DNA of 64,000 bases from Mucilaginibacter sp. JRF (GCF_015223065.1 NZ_JADFBY010000001.1:1178001-1242000); one strand, 5' to 3'; shown: positions 47,023-56,502, counted from the stretch's first letter. Made by a program: numbers and translations. The notes: generated from the sequence alone by a model not told the origin.

Positions 47023-48585
47023 TTACTGTTTCACCTTCTTAGGCTGATACAACTGGTTATAAAATATAGATAAACCATAATTGGCAGATCGCCATTTGGT
47101 ATCAAGGCTATCAGGTACAGCGCCGGGACTTTGGGCAAAATGCCCGGTTATAATATCCAGATCACCATCGCCATCAACATCAGCCTTTTCAAGCGTGAGC
47201 GTTTTAATGGGCGTTGCGTTTTTTGTGGTGTACGATTTAAATTTGAAAGCCTTATTATCTACATTCTCCAGGTAAATGAATGATTCATCTATCAGCTTTG
47301 TAAATTCCGGAAAGAACGCGGTAGCCACCAGGTCGGTATCGCCATCCTTATCAAAATCATCAGCCAGCACACGGGTAACACCATATATAGGGTAAAAATA
47401 TTTCTCGCTGAACTTACCATTGCCATTATTTATATTGATGCGGATGCCATGATAAGGCTTTAAAATATTGGAGTAATCGGCATTGTCGCCATGTACGGTA
47501 ATAATGTCGGTTTTACCATCGCGATCAAAATCAGTAAGCACCATATCAGTAGTGCCATAATTCGGCGGAAAGCGTAACACCCTGCTTGATGTGAATTTCA
47601 GTTTATCCTTTTGATAAAATACATACACACTTTCATCGCCTTGCGAAAACATGGCTACAATATCCTTTTTGCCATCACCGTTCATATCCCGTATATAGCA
47701 TTTTACCGCGCCGGGCAGCTTCAGCAATACTTTTTCTGAATAGTTGCCATTAGTTTTCTTTTTGCTGAATAATGATAGTTGACCTGTTTTGTTACCGAAG
47801 CTGCAAACTACTATCTCGGGCAAGCCATCGCCATTCATGTCATCAACAGCTATACTAACCGGCCGGTGCAGTGCAGGCAAAAGCGTTGGGTTGGTGCCAT
47901 TGACGTATTGAGATATTAAACCCGTGCTTAATTCTGTTGGATATAGTTTGCCTATTTGTGTGAGGTACGTAGTATCATTTTTAAACACGAAACTAACTGC
48001 CGGACTTGATGTATTAATCGTCCCGGTTACTCCTCTCCCATATTTCCACCTTAAAACTTTGTTGTTGAGTGTGCCTATCCACAAGGTTTGTTTGGCATTG
48101 TTGTACTTCAGGCCGGTTATTAACGATGGTTGCTGCCCATCAAGCACAATATCCTGCCGTTTAAATGCTTTTAACGGGGCGTTACGAGTGAGGCGTGATT
48201 CATCTATCACTACAGTATCCGGCGCGTTGCTGACAATATAATCGCTGAGCTTTTTCCAGTCCGCATCACTCATGGCCGGCTGATCAGGGATAATATAATT
48301 ATTGTTCACTATCTTCTTTTCTTCGGCAGATAAGCCTCGCAGCGGATCGTATGCCGGATAGATAATACCCAGCCTGGCAGCCATAACCGGTAATACATGG
48401 TTATGCCATATCTGTTTAGTTAAACTGGCAGGATCGGGCAACATGTGGCACGCGCTGCAATTTTTTATAAATAATGCCCGCCCATCATCGTCAGCAATAT
48501 GGCTATGTTGGGTATCAAAGGAAATTAGACTGAGCGAAAACACAGCAAATAAAAGACCTGCAATAATGAAAGCTTTAAAGCTCAT
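47023..48585 (-). CDS. Cytochrome c domain fused to FG-GAP/VCBS repeats, secreted
   Basis: 520 residues. An N-terminal hydrophobic signal is followed by a c-type heme motif CSACH (Cys43, Cys46, His47) with LPDPASLTKQIWHNHVLPVM as the rest of a small cytochrome domain (to about 110). The remainder is a seven-bladed-type propeller with Ca-binding FG-GAP repeats: DMNGDGLPEIVV, DMNGDGKKDIVA, DFDRDGKTDIIT, DFDKDGDTDLVA and DVDGDGDLDIIT. Probably periplasmic or surface electron-transfer protein docked on a propeller; the partner is unknown. Confidence 0.88.
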   Translation of the reverse strand: MSFKAFIIAGLLFAVFSLSLISFDTQHSHIADDDGRALFIKNCSACHMLPDPASLTKQIWHNHVLPVMAARLGIIYPAYDPLRGLSAEEKKIVNNNYIIPDQPAMSDADWKKLSDYIVSNAPDTVVIDESRLTRNAPLKAFKRQDIVLDGQQPSLITGLKYNNAKQTLWIGTLNNKVLRWKYGRGVTGTINTSSPAVSFVFKNDTTYLTQIGKLYPTELSTGLISQYVNGTNPTLLPALHRPVSIAVDDMNGDGLPEIVVCSFGNKTGQLSLFSKKKTNGNYSEKVLLKLPGAVKCYIRDMNGDGKKDIVAMFSQGDESVYVFYQKDKLKFTSSRVLRFPPNYGTTDMVLTDFDRDGKTDIITVHGDNADYSNILKPYHGIRININNGNGKFSEKYFYPIYGVTRVLADDFDKDGDTDLVATAFFPEFTKLIDESFIYLENVDNKAFKFKSYTTKNATPIKTLTLEKADVDGDGDLDIITGHFAQSPGAVPDSLDTKWRSANYGLSIFYNQLYQPKKVKQ

Positions 48586-48720
48586 CTATTTTATCGATGA
48601 TGTGAAGTGATCACCGGTAATGTAGACAATAAAGCAGCGGCAATAGTTGTAACACCATAACATGTTTGATACAATGCACCTGTATTACAATTGCATGATA
48701 ATGCAACCTTATTTTAGAAG

Positions 48721-49578
48721 TTATATATACTTGCTTAAATTACCCATAACTTGTTGCTTATACATCACTCCAAACAAAATAAGATGTACCAGTAATGGGT
48801 ATATATTCCATAAAGCCAAGCGTTGCTGCCAGCCTGTAGCTAATGGAAAAGCATCGTTATATGCAGTGTAGAAATCATTACTGAAGCCACCAAATAGTGT
48901 GGTCATGGCGATATCAAACTCCCGGTGTCCGTAGCTTACCGCCGGATCGATCAGGTAAGGTTTACCGTTATTTGCTATGAGGTAATTGCCTCCCCACAAA
49001 TCGCCATGAATAAGGCTCGGTGCTTCTTCATCAAACAGGTTAGCGAGGTTATTATACAGTTTATCGAACTGCTTAAGGTCATTATTATTAAGTAGGCTTT
49101 TATCTACTGCTAACTTAACCATGGGCATCAGGCGTTCCTCAATAAAAAAATCAGCCCAGCGGAGGTATTGTTTATTGCTTTGATGTAACGAGCCCATATA
49201 ATTATTGTAGGGCAAGCCAAAGCTATCGGCACTTACACGGTGCATAGTGGCTAATTGTTCGCCCAACGCTTGCATATCACTTGCGTTGGCACTTTTAGTA
49301 TCGAGCCATTCAAGCAACAGGTAACTATTATAGCCTGCATCGCTTTGTAATATTACCCGTGGGGTAGCTATAGTATTGGTTGATGCTATCAGGCTTAGTC
49401 CTTTTGCTTCGGCAGCGAACATGCCGGGGAAGCGGGTTTTGCTGTTTATCTTTATAAAGTAGGTATCGCTATCGGTATGCAAACAATATGCATCATTAAT
49501 ATCGCCGCCACTTACGGGCTCATAGCGAATTATATGTTCGTTTAATTGTTGTTCAACGGCGTTAAGTAATGCTTTCAT
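48721..49578 (-). CDS. Fructosamine kinase family protein
   Basis: 285 residues from ATG 49578 (MKALLNAVEQQLNEHIIRYE); a start at 49632 would reach into the divergent lepA promoter. Kinase-like fold of the fructosamine-3-kinase/APH type: YFIKINSKTRFPGMFAAEAK (Lys of the ATP site), LLLEWLDTKS (hinge), catalytic loop SLIHGDLWGGNYL, metal-binding LIDPAVSYGHREFDIAMT. It phosphorylates sugar-amine adducts (deglycation of proteins); the exact substrate is unproven. Divergent from lepA. Confidence 0.92.
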   Translation of the reverse strand: MKALLNAVEQQLNEHIIRYEPVSGGDINDAYCLHTDSDTYFIKINSKTRFPGMFAAEAKGLSLIASTNTIATPRVILQSDAGYNSYLLLEWLDTKSANASDMQALGEQLATMHRVSADSFGLPYNNYMGSLHQSNKQYLRWADFFIEERLMPMVKLAVDKSLLNNNDLKQFDKLYNNLANLFDEEAPSLIHGDLWGGNYLIANNGKPYLIDPAVSYGHREFDIAMTTLFGGFSNDFYTAYNDAFPLATGWQQRLALWNIYPLLVHLILFGVMYKQQVMGNLSKYI

Positions 49579-49642
49579 AAAGCTAAATTTAGCGTTAATA
49601 AATATCCGTAACAGGCCGTGCAAATTTATCATTGCAAAAAGC

Positions 49643-49650
49643 TATTTTTG
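49643..49650 (+). promoter_or_regulatory. -7 box of lepA, almost at the start codon
   Basis: A perfect TATTTTTG, 8 bases before the lepA ATG, implying a 5' leader of only a few bases. No -33 TTTG at normal distance. Confidence 0.45.
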
Positions 49651-49658
49651 CGGTTCTG

Positions 49659-51446
49659 ATGAAGCACATTCGTAACTTTTGTATTATCGCCCACATTGAC
49701 CACGGCAAAAGCACTTTAGCCGATAGGTTACTTGAATATACTAACACCATTACCCAGCGCGAAAGCCAGGCCCAGTTGCTTGACGATATGGATCTTGAAC
49801 GCGAACGCGGTATCACCATTAAAAGCCATGCCATACAAATGGACTATGAGCTCGACGGTGAAAAATATACGCTGAACCTGATCGATACTCCCGGACACGT
49901 GGATTTCTCATACGAGGTATCACGTTCAATTGCAGCCTGTGAGGGTGCCTTATTGATTGTTGATGCCGCACAAGGTATACAGGCACAAACTATCTCGAAC
50001 TTGTACCTGGCGCTGGACAATGATCTGGAGATAATCCCGGTACTGAACAAAATGGACCTGCCCGGCGCTATGCCCGAGGAGGTTAAAGACCAGATTGTTG
50101 ATCTGATAGGTTGTAAACGTGAGGATATTTTAGCGGCATCCGGCAAAACCGGTATGGGTGTGCACGACATTTTACGCGCCATTATTGAGCGTGTGCCCGC
50201 CCCTGTTGGTGATCCGGAAGCACCGTTGCAAGCCTTGATATTCGACTCGGTTTTCAACTCGTTCCGTGGTATCATCGCTTACTTTAAGGTGGTTAACGGC
50301 GAGATCCGCAAAAATGATAAAGTAAAATTCGTAGCTACCGAAAAGCAATACCTTGCTGATGAGGTGGGTACCTTAAAATTACGTCCGCTGGCTAAGGATG
50401 TTATTAAAACCGGCGACGTAGGTTATATCATATCAGGTATTAAGGAAGCGCGTGAGGTTAAGGTTGGTGATACCATTACCCGCGTTGACCGCCCGTGTGC
50501 CGAAGGTATACAAGGTTTTGAGGAAGTAAAACCAATGGTATTCGCCGGTATTTACCCGGTAGATACTGAAGATTACGAGGAACTGCGCGAATCAATGGCC
50601 AAGCTGCAACTAAATGATGCTTCACTGGTTTTCGAACCGGAATCATCAGCGGCTTTAGGCTTTGGTTTCCGTTGTGGTTTCCTGGGCATGTTGCACATGG
50701 AGATCATCCAGGAGCGTTTAGAGCGTGAGTTCAACATGACGGTAATTACTACCGTTCCCAACGTATCGTACATCGCATACACTACCAAAGGCGACGGTCT
50801 GCTGGTAAATAACCCGTCTGACCTACCCGACCCAAGCAAGATTGATTATGTAGAGGAGCCATTCATTAAGGCTACCATCATCACCAAATCTGAATTTGTG
50901 GGCCCGGTAATGTCATTGTGTATCAACAAGCGTGGTGTTATCGTTAATCAATCATACCTGACATCCGACCGTGTGGAACTCATTTTTGAGATGCCAATGG
51001 GCGAGATCGTATTTGATTTTTATGATAAGCTGAAAACCATATCTAAGGGTTATGCTTCGTTTGATTACCATCAGATAGGCTACCGCCAGTCGGATCTGGT
51101 AAAACTGGACATACGCCTGAATGCCGAGCCTGTGGATGCGCTATCATCATTGATACACCGCAGCAACTCTTACGATTTTGGTAAAAAGATATGCGAGAAA
51201 TTGAAAGAGCTTTTACCTCGCCAGCAGTTCGAGATCGTGATACAGGCGTCCATCGGTGCCAAGATCATTGCCCGCGAAACGGTAAAAGCCATGCGTAAAG
51301 ACGTAACCGCTAAATGTTATGGTGGTGACATATCGCGTAAGCGTAAATTATTAGAAAAACAAAAAGCAGGTAAAAAACGCATGCGCCAGGTAGGTAACGT
51401 AGAGATACCTCAAAGCGCGTTTATGGCGGTGCTTAAATTGGATTAG
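49659..51446 (+). CDS. lepA: Elongation factor 4 (LepA)
   Basis: 595 residues from ATG 49659 ([20 protein letters not shown]); the alternative TTG at 49632 is not supported. GTPase motifs: G1 [11 protein letters not shown]2 RGITIKSH, G3 DTPGHVDF, G4 NKMD. Domains II, III and V and the LepA-specific C-terminal domain ([34 protein letters not shown]) follow. It back-translocates or remobilises stalled ribosomes, mainly under ionic or cold stress. Followed by a large inverted-repeat element and folD. Confidence 0.97.
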   Translation: MKHIRNFCIIAHIDHGKSTLADRLLEYTNTITQRESQAQLLDDMDLERERGITIKSHAIQMDYELDGEKYTLNLIDTPGHVDFSYEVSRSIAACEGALLIVDAAQGIQAQTISNLYLALDNDLEIIPVLNKMDLPGAMPEEVKDQIVDLIGCKREDILAASGKTGMGVHDILRAIIERVPAPVGDPEAPLQALIFDSVFNSFRGIIAYFKVVNGEIRKNDKVKFVATEKQYLADEVGTLKLRPLAKDVIKTGDVGYIISGIKEAREVKVGDTITRVDRPCAEGIQGFEEVKPMVFAGIYPVDTEDYEELRESMAKLQLNDASLVFEPESSAALGFGFRCGFLGMLHMEIIQERLEREFNMTVITTVPNVSYIAYTTKGDGLLVNNPSDLPDPSKIDYVEEPFIKATIITKSEFVGPVMSLCINKRGVIVNQSYLTSDRVELIFEMPMGEIVFDFYDKLKTISKGYASFDYHQIGYRQSDLVKLDIRLNAEPVDALSSLIHRSNSYDFGKKICEKLKELLPRQQFEIVIQASIGAKIIARETVKAMRKDVTAKCYGGDISRKRKLLEKQKAGKKRMRQVGNVEIPQSAFMAVLKLD

Positions 51447-51552
51447 CCCCCCTGCCCCCTGAAGGGGGTGTTGTCAACGGCTGTATATTGCTTCTCATTA
51501 GGGGATTGAGGAGCCAAACTTTTATTCCCCCTTTAGGGGGTTAGGGGGCTTA
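51447..51552. repeat. Composite G/C-run inverted repeat element (REPIN-like)
   Basis: The 106 bases between lepA and folD begin with GCCCCCCTGCCCCCTGAAGGGGG and end with CCCCCTTTAGGGGGTTAGGGGGCT; the ends are inverted copies matching at about 20 of 24 positions. Each end is itself a hairpin (CCCCCT-GA-AGGGGG; CCCCC-TTTA-GGGGG). This looks like a pair of REP-type palindromes, non-coding and probably mobile with a transposase elsewhere in the genome. Similar C/G-run palindromes are known from Sphingobacteriaceae intergenic regions. Confidence 0.7.
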
Positions 51553-52434
51553 ATGAATTTATTAGACGGAAAATACGTATCAGAAAAACTTAAGGTGGAG
51601 ATAGCCGAACAAGCGGCTGTAATTTTAGAAAAAACCGGCAGAAAGCCGCATCTGGTGGCGGTATTGGTTGGGCACGATGGTGGCAGCGAAACCTATGTGG
51701 CCAGCAAGATGAAGAACTGCGAAAAGGTGGGTTTTAAATCGACACTGGTGCGTTATGAAGATACCGTTACCGAGGAAGAACTGCTGAAAAAAGTAGAGGA
51801 GCTTAATGCTGATGCCGATATTGACGGTATTATTGTTCAGCTACCTTTACCAAAACACATCGACCCGGAGAAGGTAACCGAGCGTATTGATCACCGTAAG
51901 GATGTTGATGGCTTTCACCCGGTAAATTTGGGCCGTATGCAGCGTAATTTGCCATCATTCATTCCGGCTACACCTTATGGTATTACGCTGATGCTTAAGG
52001 AGTATGGCATTGAAACCGCGGGCAAACATTGCGTGGTGGTTGGTCGTAGTAATATTGTTGGTTCGCCAATGAGCATATTGATGGCTCGCAACACTCAACC
52101 GGGTAACTGTACCGTAACTATTTGCCATAGCCGCACGCCTGATATCAAAAAATTTACGCTGGATGCTGATATATTGATCGTAGCCATCGGTAAAAAGAAT
52201 TTCATCACGGCCGATATGGTTAAGGATGGTGTGGTAGTGATCGATGTAGGCATGAATCGCGAAACATCAACCACAACAAAATCGGGCTATAAATTATATG
52301 GCGATGTTGATTTTGAGAACGTGGCGCCAAAATCATCATGGATAACCCCGGTACCGGGCGGCGTTGGTTTGATGACCATCGTCGGACTACTAAAAAACAC
52401 TTTAGCTTCGGCCAATAAAGAAGTTTATCAATAA
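51553..52434 (+). CDS. folD: Methylene-THF dehydrogenase / methenyl-THF cyclohydrolase FolD
   Basis: 293 residues. The N-terminal domain has [20 protein letters not shown] with catalytic Lys, [10 protein letters not shown] and [13 protein letters not shown]; the C-terminal Rossmann domain has [17 protein letters not shown] and [10 protein letters not shown]. Makes 10-formyl-THF from 5,10-methylene-THF in the cytoplasm for purine and formyl-Met synthesis. Its start directly follows the repeat element; a bidirectional terminator overlaps its stop codon. Confidence 0.97.
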   Translation: MNLLDGKYVSEKLKVEIAEQAAVILEKTGRKPHLVAVLVGHDGGSETYVASKMKNCEKVGFKSTLVRYEDTVTEEELLKKVEELNADADIDGIIVQLPLPKHIDPEKVTERIDHRKDVDGFHPVNLGRMQRNLPSFIPATPYGITLMLKEYGIETAGKHCVVVGRSNIVGSPMSILMARNTQPGNCTVTICHSRTPDIKKFTLDADILIVAIGKKNFITADMVKDGVVVIDVGMNRETSTTTKSGYKLYGDVDFENVAPKSSWITPVPGGVGLMTIVGLLKNTLASANKEVYQ

Positions 52435-52477
52435 ACAAAAACGGCTCGCTTTAATTATAAGGCGAGCCGTTTTTGTT
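52434..52477. terminator. Bidirectional terminator after folD
   Basis: Perfect 16-base arms AACAAAAACGGCTCGC / GCGAGCCGTTTTTGTT around a 12-base loop, with flanking A- and T-runs. It begins at the last base of the folD stop and serves the glycosyltransferase gene from the other side. Confidence 0.88.
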
Positions 52478-52493
52478 ATGAGGATGCACTCTC

Positions 52494-53531
52494 CTACTTG
52501 TAAAAGAATTCAGCAGGTATATCGGTAAACTTTGTTTTCTTTCCCACAAAAAAGGCCGATACTATACTGCCTTTATACATTCCCGTAAGCGATTTAATAC
52601 TGCCGCGCTTATCCCCTTTTTGCTTTGATGATTTGAACAACTGCCTCACAAAGTTTTGATGGGCTTTGCTCACCGCCCAGGCATCCTTACGTTTACCCTC
52701 GCCCAAAAAGCGGAATAACGCCAGCAGATCCAGCCAAAAACGCAGACCAATAACAAAAGTAGCCCGGCCAAACGGCAGGTTATTCTTTAACAGCAATAGA
52801 TTGTTACGGAAGTTAAGATAGGTTTTGAATGGATTTTCGGTATTTAATGTACCACCGCCAACATGGTAAACGTTTGATTCGGCGCAATACATTACCTTGT
52901 AGCCCATGTTCTTTAATCGCCAGCAAAGATCGATCTCCTCCATGTGGGCGAAGAAACGCTCATCAAACCCACCCGACTGCTGCCAATATTTCTTTTTGAT
53001 GAACAGCGCCGCGCCCGATGCCCAAAAAACTTCACCCGATTGATCGTACTGACCCTTGTCCTCCTCTATCTCATAAAATATTCGTCCACGGCAAAACGGA
53101 TAACCTAAGTGATCAATAAAACCACCGGCAGCACCGGCATGCTCAAACATCTTTTTATCAGCATACGAGCGTATTTTTGGCGATGCAGCGGCGATCAACT
53201 CATCGCTTTCCATTAAACGGATAACAGGTTCTATCCAGTCGGGCTGTACCTCAATATCTGAATTTAGCAGGATGAAATAATCAGCATCTACTTTATCCAA
53301 CACGCGGTTATATCCGCCAGTAAAGCCATAGTTCTCATCATTTTTGATAATAGTTACCGATGGATAAACGCTCGAAACCCACTCTACCGAACTATCGGTT
53401 GAGCCATTATCGCCAAGTACAATTTCAAGGTTTTGCCATGTTGAGGCTATTACCGAAGGCAAAAATTGCTGAAGGTGTTTAAGGCCGTTCCAGTTTAAAA
53501 TAACGGCGGCAACTTTTGGTGTATAATTCAT
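52494..53531 (-). CDS. Glycosyltransferase family 2 protein
   Basis: 345 residues. GT-A fold with VAAVILNWNGLKHLQQFLPS, LGDNGSTDSSVEWV, NYGFTGGYNRVL and the DxD-like LLNSDIEVQPDW (about residue 95); then ASGAALFIKKKYW and FAHMEEIDLCWRL, the GT2 acceptor-site motif seen in rhamnosyl- and other polysaccharide transferases. A membrane-associated C-terminus follows. Probably builds LPS or exopolysaccharide. Its start overlaps by one base the stop of the upstream LpxL-like gene (TAATG). Confidence 0.92.
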   Translation of the reverse strand: MNYTPKVAAVILNWNGLKHLQQFLPSVIASTWQNLEIVLGDNGSTDSSVEWVSSVYPSVTIIKNDENYGFTGGYNRVLDKVDADYFILLNSDIEVQPDWIEPVIRLMESDELIAAASPKIRSYADKKMFEHAGAAGGFIDHLGYPFCRGRIFYEIEEDKGQYDQSGEVFWASGAALFIKKKYWQQSGGFDERFFAHMEEIDLCWRLKNMGYKVMYCAESNVYHVGGGTLNTENPFKTYLNFRNNLLLLKNNLPFGRATFVIGLRFWLDLLALFRFLGEGKRKDAWAVSKAHQNFVRQLFKSSKQKGDKRGSIKSLTGMYKGSIVSAFFVGKKTKFTDIPAEFFYK

Positions 53532-54412
53532 TAATGCTTATCCTCCGGCTTAAATTTCCACCGCCTGTGCGTCCAAAGCCAGTAGCGGGGTTCTTGCCTT
53601 ATCATGTTCTCTAAATATTTTACGTGAAGTTCAGTAACCTCATATTCGGCCGTTTGTTTTGGATTTTCGGTAAGGGGTACAAACGTACAGGTGTAATACC
53701 CTCGCTTTACCCGCTTAACATCACAAAACACCACTACCGAATTCATCATCTTGGCCAGTTTCTCCACCCCTAAAAAAACCGCTGTAGGCTGATTTAAAAA
53801 TGTGGTAAAATAATGCGCCTCGTGGCGTACCGGTGTTTGATCAGCCACCAAAACGGTTATCGAAATTTGCCTGCGCACCTCGCTGAGTTTACGCAGGGTA
53901 TTTTTCATGGCCACCAGCGTAGCTCCAAATCGAGATCGTACGTATATGAAAAAACTTTCAAATGTCTTATTAGTAAGCGGCTTGTAAACTATGATTCTTG
54001 GTTTATCAGTAATTTTACCTAAACGTAATGCCGACATTTCCCAATTACCGTAATGCCCTACTGCCCCTATCACACTGCGGTTTTGATCAAAGTAATTTTC
54101 AATCAACTCCATGTTTAAAATTTTGATGCGCTTAAGTAATTGCCCTTCCGAAAGAGTTATACCCTTTACTATCTCCACCATCAAGTCAGCAAAATAGCGA
54201 AAAAAATCGTATTCAATTTTACTTCTTTCCTCGTCGCTCTTTTCGGGGAAGGCATTGCGCAAGTTTTGCTGAACCACCTTGCGCCTGTAGCCTGTAACAT
54301 AGTATATTACAACAAAAACAACATCAGCAATGAGGTACAAAAACCAAAAAGGCAACAACGATACCAGGTATAAAAAACCGATACCTATATATGAAAGCCC
54401 TTTGTTTATCAT
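53531..54412 (-). CDS. Lysophospholipid acyltransferase family protein (LpxL/HtrB-like)
   Basis: 293 residues. One N-terminal membrane helix (IGIGFLYLVSLLPFWFLYLI) and the acyltransferase core: VGHYGNWEMSALRLG with the HxxxxE catalytic motif (His near residue 118), VYKPLTNKTFESFF, LVADQTP and FFTTFLNQPTAVFLG. The C-terminal YWLWTHRRWKFKP is the WLWxHRRW motif of LpxL-type lipid A late acyltransferases. Adds secondary acyl chains to lipid A at the inner membrane. Operon with the GT2 gene (1-base overlap) suggests a joint role in LPS. Confidence 0.92.
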   Translation of the reverse strand: MINKGLSYIGIGFLYLVSLLPFWFLYLIADVVFVVIYYVTGYRRKVVQQNLRNAFPEKSDEERSKIEYDFFRYFADLMVEIVKGITLSEGQLLKRIKILNMELIENYFDQNRSVIGAVGHYGNWEMSALRLGKITDKPRIIVYKPLTNKTFESFFIYVRSRFGATLVAMKNTLRKLSEVRRQISITVLVADQTPVRHEAHYFTTFLNQPTAVFLGVEKLAKMMNSVVVFCDVKRVKRGYYTCTFVPLTENPKQTAEYEVTELHVKYLENMIRQEPRYWLWTHRRWKFKPEDKH

Positions 54413-54448
54413 TTATTTCTGCGAAATTTGACCACAAACATAAAATAT

Positions 54449-55060
54449 ATGATCGATAAAGGCGCAGTACTCCCCTTGTTTTATCTACCACCGGTATCAT
54501 ACTTTACACAATTTAATAAGTATAAGCCCGATGTATGGATAGAGCGTGAGGAGCATTTCCCGAAGCAAACCTATCGTAACCGCGCCAATATATACTCGCC
54601 CGATGGTGTTTTAAGCTTGGTGGTGCCTGTTATTAAAGGTTCAAAAAAACATACTAAAATAAAAGATGTACGCATTAGTTATGATTTTAACTGGCAGCGT
54701 TTACACTGGATGAGCTTGCAGGCTTGCTACCGTCGTTCGGCTTATTTTGAATATTACGAGGATGATTTCTCGCCGTTTTACGAGCAAAAGATCGAATACC
54801 TGTTCGACTATAATCAGCAAGTGCTGGAGCTGATACTAAAGCTGCTGAAAATAAAAACCGATATTAAGTTCACTGAAAGCTATGAGGCGCAATATCCGGA
54901 CGTTGCCGATCTGCGTGATAGCATCCACCCTAAAAAAGGATTGATCACGGATAATAAACCATATTTTCAGGTATTTGAGGAGCGTAATGGTTTTGTACCC
55001 GATCTGAGTATTGTCGACCTGCTTTTTAATCAAGGGCCGCAAGCACAGTTGTACTTGTAA
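54449..55060 (+). CDS. WbqC-family protein
   Basis: 203 residues from ATG 54449; TTG 54428 is in frame but less likely. The WbqC-like core is clear: GAVLPLFYLPPVSYFTQFNK, DVWIEREEHFPKQTYRNRAN, LVVPVIKGSKKHTKIKDVRI and WQRLHWMSLQACYRRSAYFE. WbqC proteins occur in polysaccharide gene clusters, probably acting on sugar nucleotides or amines; a catalytic role is not established. It is divergent from the LpxL/GT2 pair. Confidence 0.88.
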   Translation: MIDKGAVLPLFYLPPVSYFTQFNKYKPDVWIEREEHFPKQTYRNRANIYSPDGVLSLVVPVIKGSKKHTKIKDVRISYDFNWQRLHWMSLQACYRRSAYFEYYEDDFSPFYEQKIEYLFDYNQQVLELILKLLKIKTDIKFTESYEAQYPDVADLRDSIHPKKGLITDNKPYFQVFEERNGFVPDLSIVDLLFNQGPQAQLYL

Positions 55061-55084
55061 GCATATTATTTATCATAAAACAAT

Positions 55085-55115
55085 TTTGCTTTTGCTAATT
55101 TTATTAGCATTTTTG
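55085..55115 (+). promoter_or_regulatory. Polymerase promoter with palindromic operator in the spacer
   Basis: TTTG at 55085-55088, exactly 19 bases, then CATTTTTG at 55108-55115 (one mismatch to the -7 consensus). The perfect palindrome TGCTAA-TTTTA-TTAGCA occupies 55093-55109, between and touching the boxes, so a bound repressor would block initiation. The GTG start lies 4 bases after the -7 box. The palindrome plus T-run could also act as the WbqC terminator. Confidence 0.6.
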
Positions 55116-55119
55116 TTTT

Positions 55120-56400
55120 GTGAATCAAAACTCCATAGAGGCCCGGACAGAAGCGCGTGTACTGTTTATTGATATGAACAGCTTTTTCGCGCGTTGCGAG
55201 CAGCAGGTAAACTACTGGCTGCGCAACCGCCCTGTGGGGGTTTGTGTGTACACTGGTAAATATGGTTGCGTGATCTCCCTATCAACCGAGGCTAAGGAAC
55301 GCGGCATAAAAGCCGGTATGCGCCTGAATGATGTAATGGCTCAATGCCCTGATTTTATCCCGGTAGAAAGCAACCCTACCCACTACCGCGATTTCCATAA
55401 AAAGATAATAAACGTTGTACGTAATTATTGCAATGATGTGGTACCCAAAAGTATTGATGAGGCCATTGTTAACCTCACCCATTACGACCATACCACGCCC
55501 TTTGAAATTGCCAAACAGATACAGCATGATATTTTAAACAAGGTAGGCGATTGGCTTACCTGCTCTATAGGTATTGCGCCTAATGCCTTTTTGGCTAAAC
55601 TGGCATCGGTACAAGGAAAAAAACGTGGTGGCCTGGTAATGATAACGCCCGATAATATTGATGATATCTTACGCCCGTTAAGACTTGGCGATCTGCCCGG
55701 CATAGGCAACAATATGAGTTACCGGCTGGAACGTAACGGCATTAAAACACCGCTTGAGATGCGCTATGCTACCCCGCAAAGGTTAAAAGCCATATTTAAA
55801 AGTATTGATGGTATTTACTGGCACTATCGCCTCAATTTTATTGAAACCAATATTGTGGCGCATGATTACCGAGGCATGCAGGCCATGCGACAGATTTCTG
55901 CTGAGAAGCGTAAGAATATTGAGTATATCGACCAATTATTCATGACCTTGTGCCTTACGTTGGAGAAACGGATGGTGCATCATAAGTTTTATTGTAAGTC
56001 GATTGGTTTTACTGCCCGCTATGAGGATGATACACGTTGGGATGATGCCTTTACCATTACCACACCCGTACAGGACGCTGTTAGCCTGATGCGCATGATA
56101 CGCCTGCGAATAGATAAATTCCGTGAGAAAACAGGATGCGGACCAGTGCTGAATACCTACGTTACCCAAATGCGTGTAGCCGTTACCAATTTTGTTGACA
56201 ATGGCGATATGCTGTACAGCTTGTTTGAAGATATGGAGCAAAAACAAACCGCCCTGAAAACCATGCACGCCATTAAAAGTAAATTTGGTGCCGATAAGCT
56301 GGTGCGCGCTGTTGAAATGACCGACGGCAAGGTGATAAAAGATGTGATAGGATTTGGCTCGGTAAAGGACCTTACCGATCTGGATTATAAGATGGTTTAG
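55120..56400 (+). CDS. Y-family DNA polymerase (DinB/UmuC-like)
   Basis: 426 residues, GTG start at 55120. Palm motif VLFIDMNSFFARCEQQ (Asp18), second carboxylates in PKSIDEAIVNL (Asp113, Glu114), then CSIGIAPNAFLAKLASVQGK, helix-hairpin-helix LPGIGNNMSYRLERNGI and the little-finger domain. The S-I-D-E motif is intact, so it should be active. It copies damaged templates at the cost of fidelity; no umuD-like gene is adjacent and no beta-clamp motif was identified with certainty. The -33/-7 spacer holds a palindrome, as expected for damage-inducible control. Confidence 0.92.
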   Translation: MNQNSIEARTEARVLFIDMNSFFARCEQQVNYWLRNRPVGVCVYTGKYGCVISLSTEAKERGIKAGMRLNDVMAQCPDFIPVESNPTHYRDFHKKIINVVRNYCNDVVPKSIDEAIVNLTHYDHTTPFEIAKQIQHDILNKVGDWLTCSIGIAPNAFLAKLASVQGKKRGGLVMITPDNIDDILRPLRLGDLPGIGNNMSYRLERNGIKTPLEMRYATPQRLKAIFKSIDGIYWHYRLNFIETNIVAHDYRGMQAMRQISAEKRKNIEYIDQLFMTLCLTLEKRMVHHKFYCKSIGFTARYEDDTRWDDAFTITTPVQDAVSLMRMIRLRIDKFREKTGCGPVLNTYVTQMRVAVTNFVDNGDMLYSLFEDMEQKQTALKTMHAIKSKFGADKLVRAVEMTDGKVIKDVIGFGSVKDLTDLDYKMV

Positions 56401-56502
56401 AGAACCGCAGGCTATAAAAAAATGCATACTGTTTTTTTTACGAACCAACTAAAACGGTTATCTTAGTGTTGTTAAAATTTAAACCTTATCGGTATTTAAG
56501 AA

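Noticed and set aside
49579-49632. Longer N-terminus of the fructosamine-kinase-like protein
   Set aside because: It would overlap the divergent lepA upstream region and adds residues before the normal start of the family; ATG 49578 fits better.
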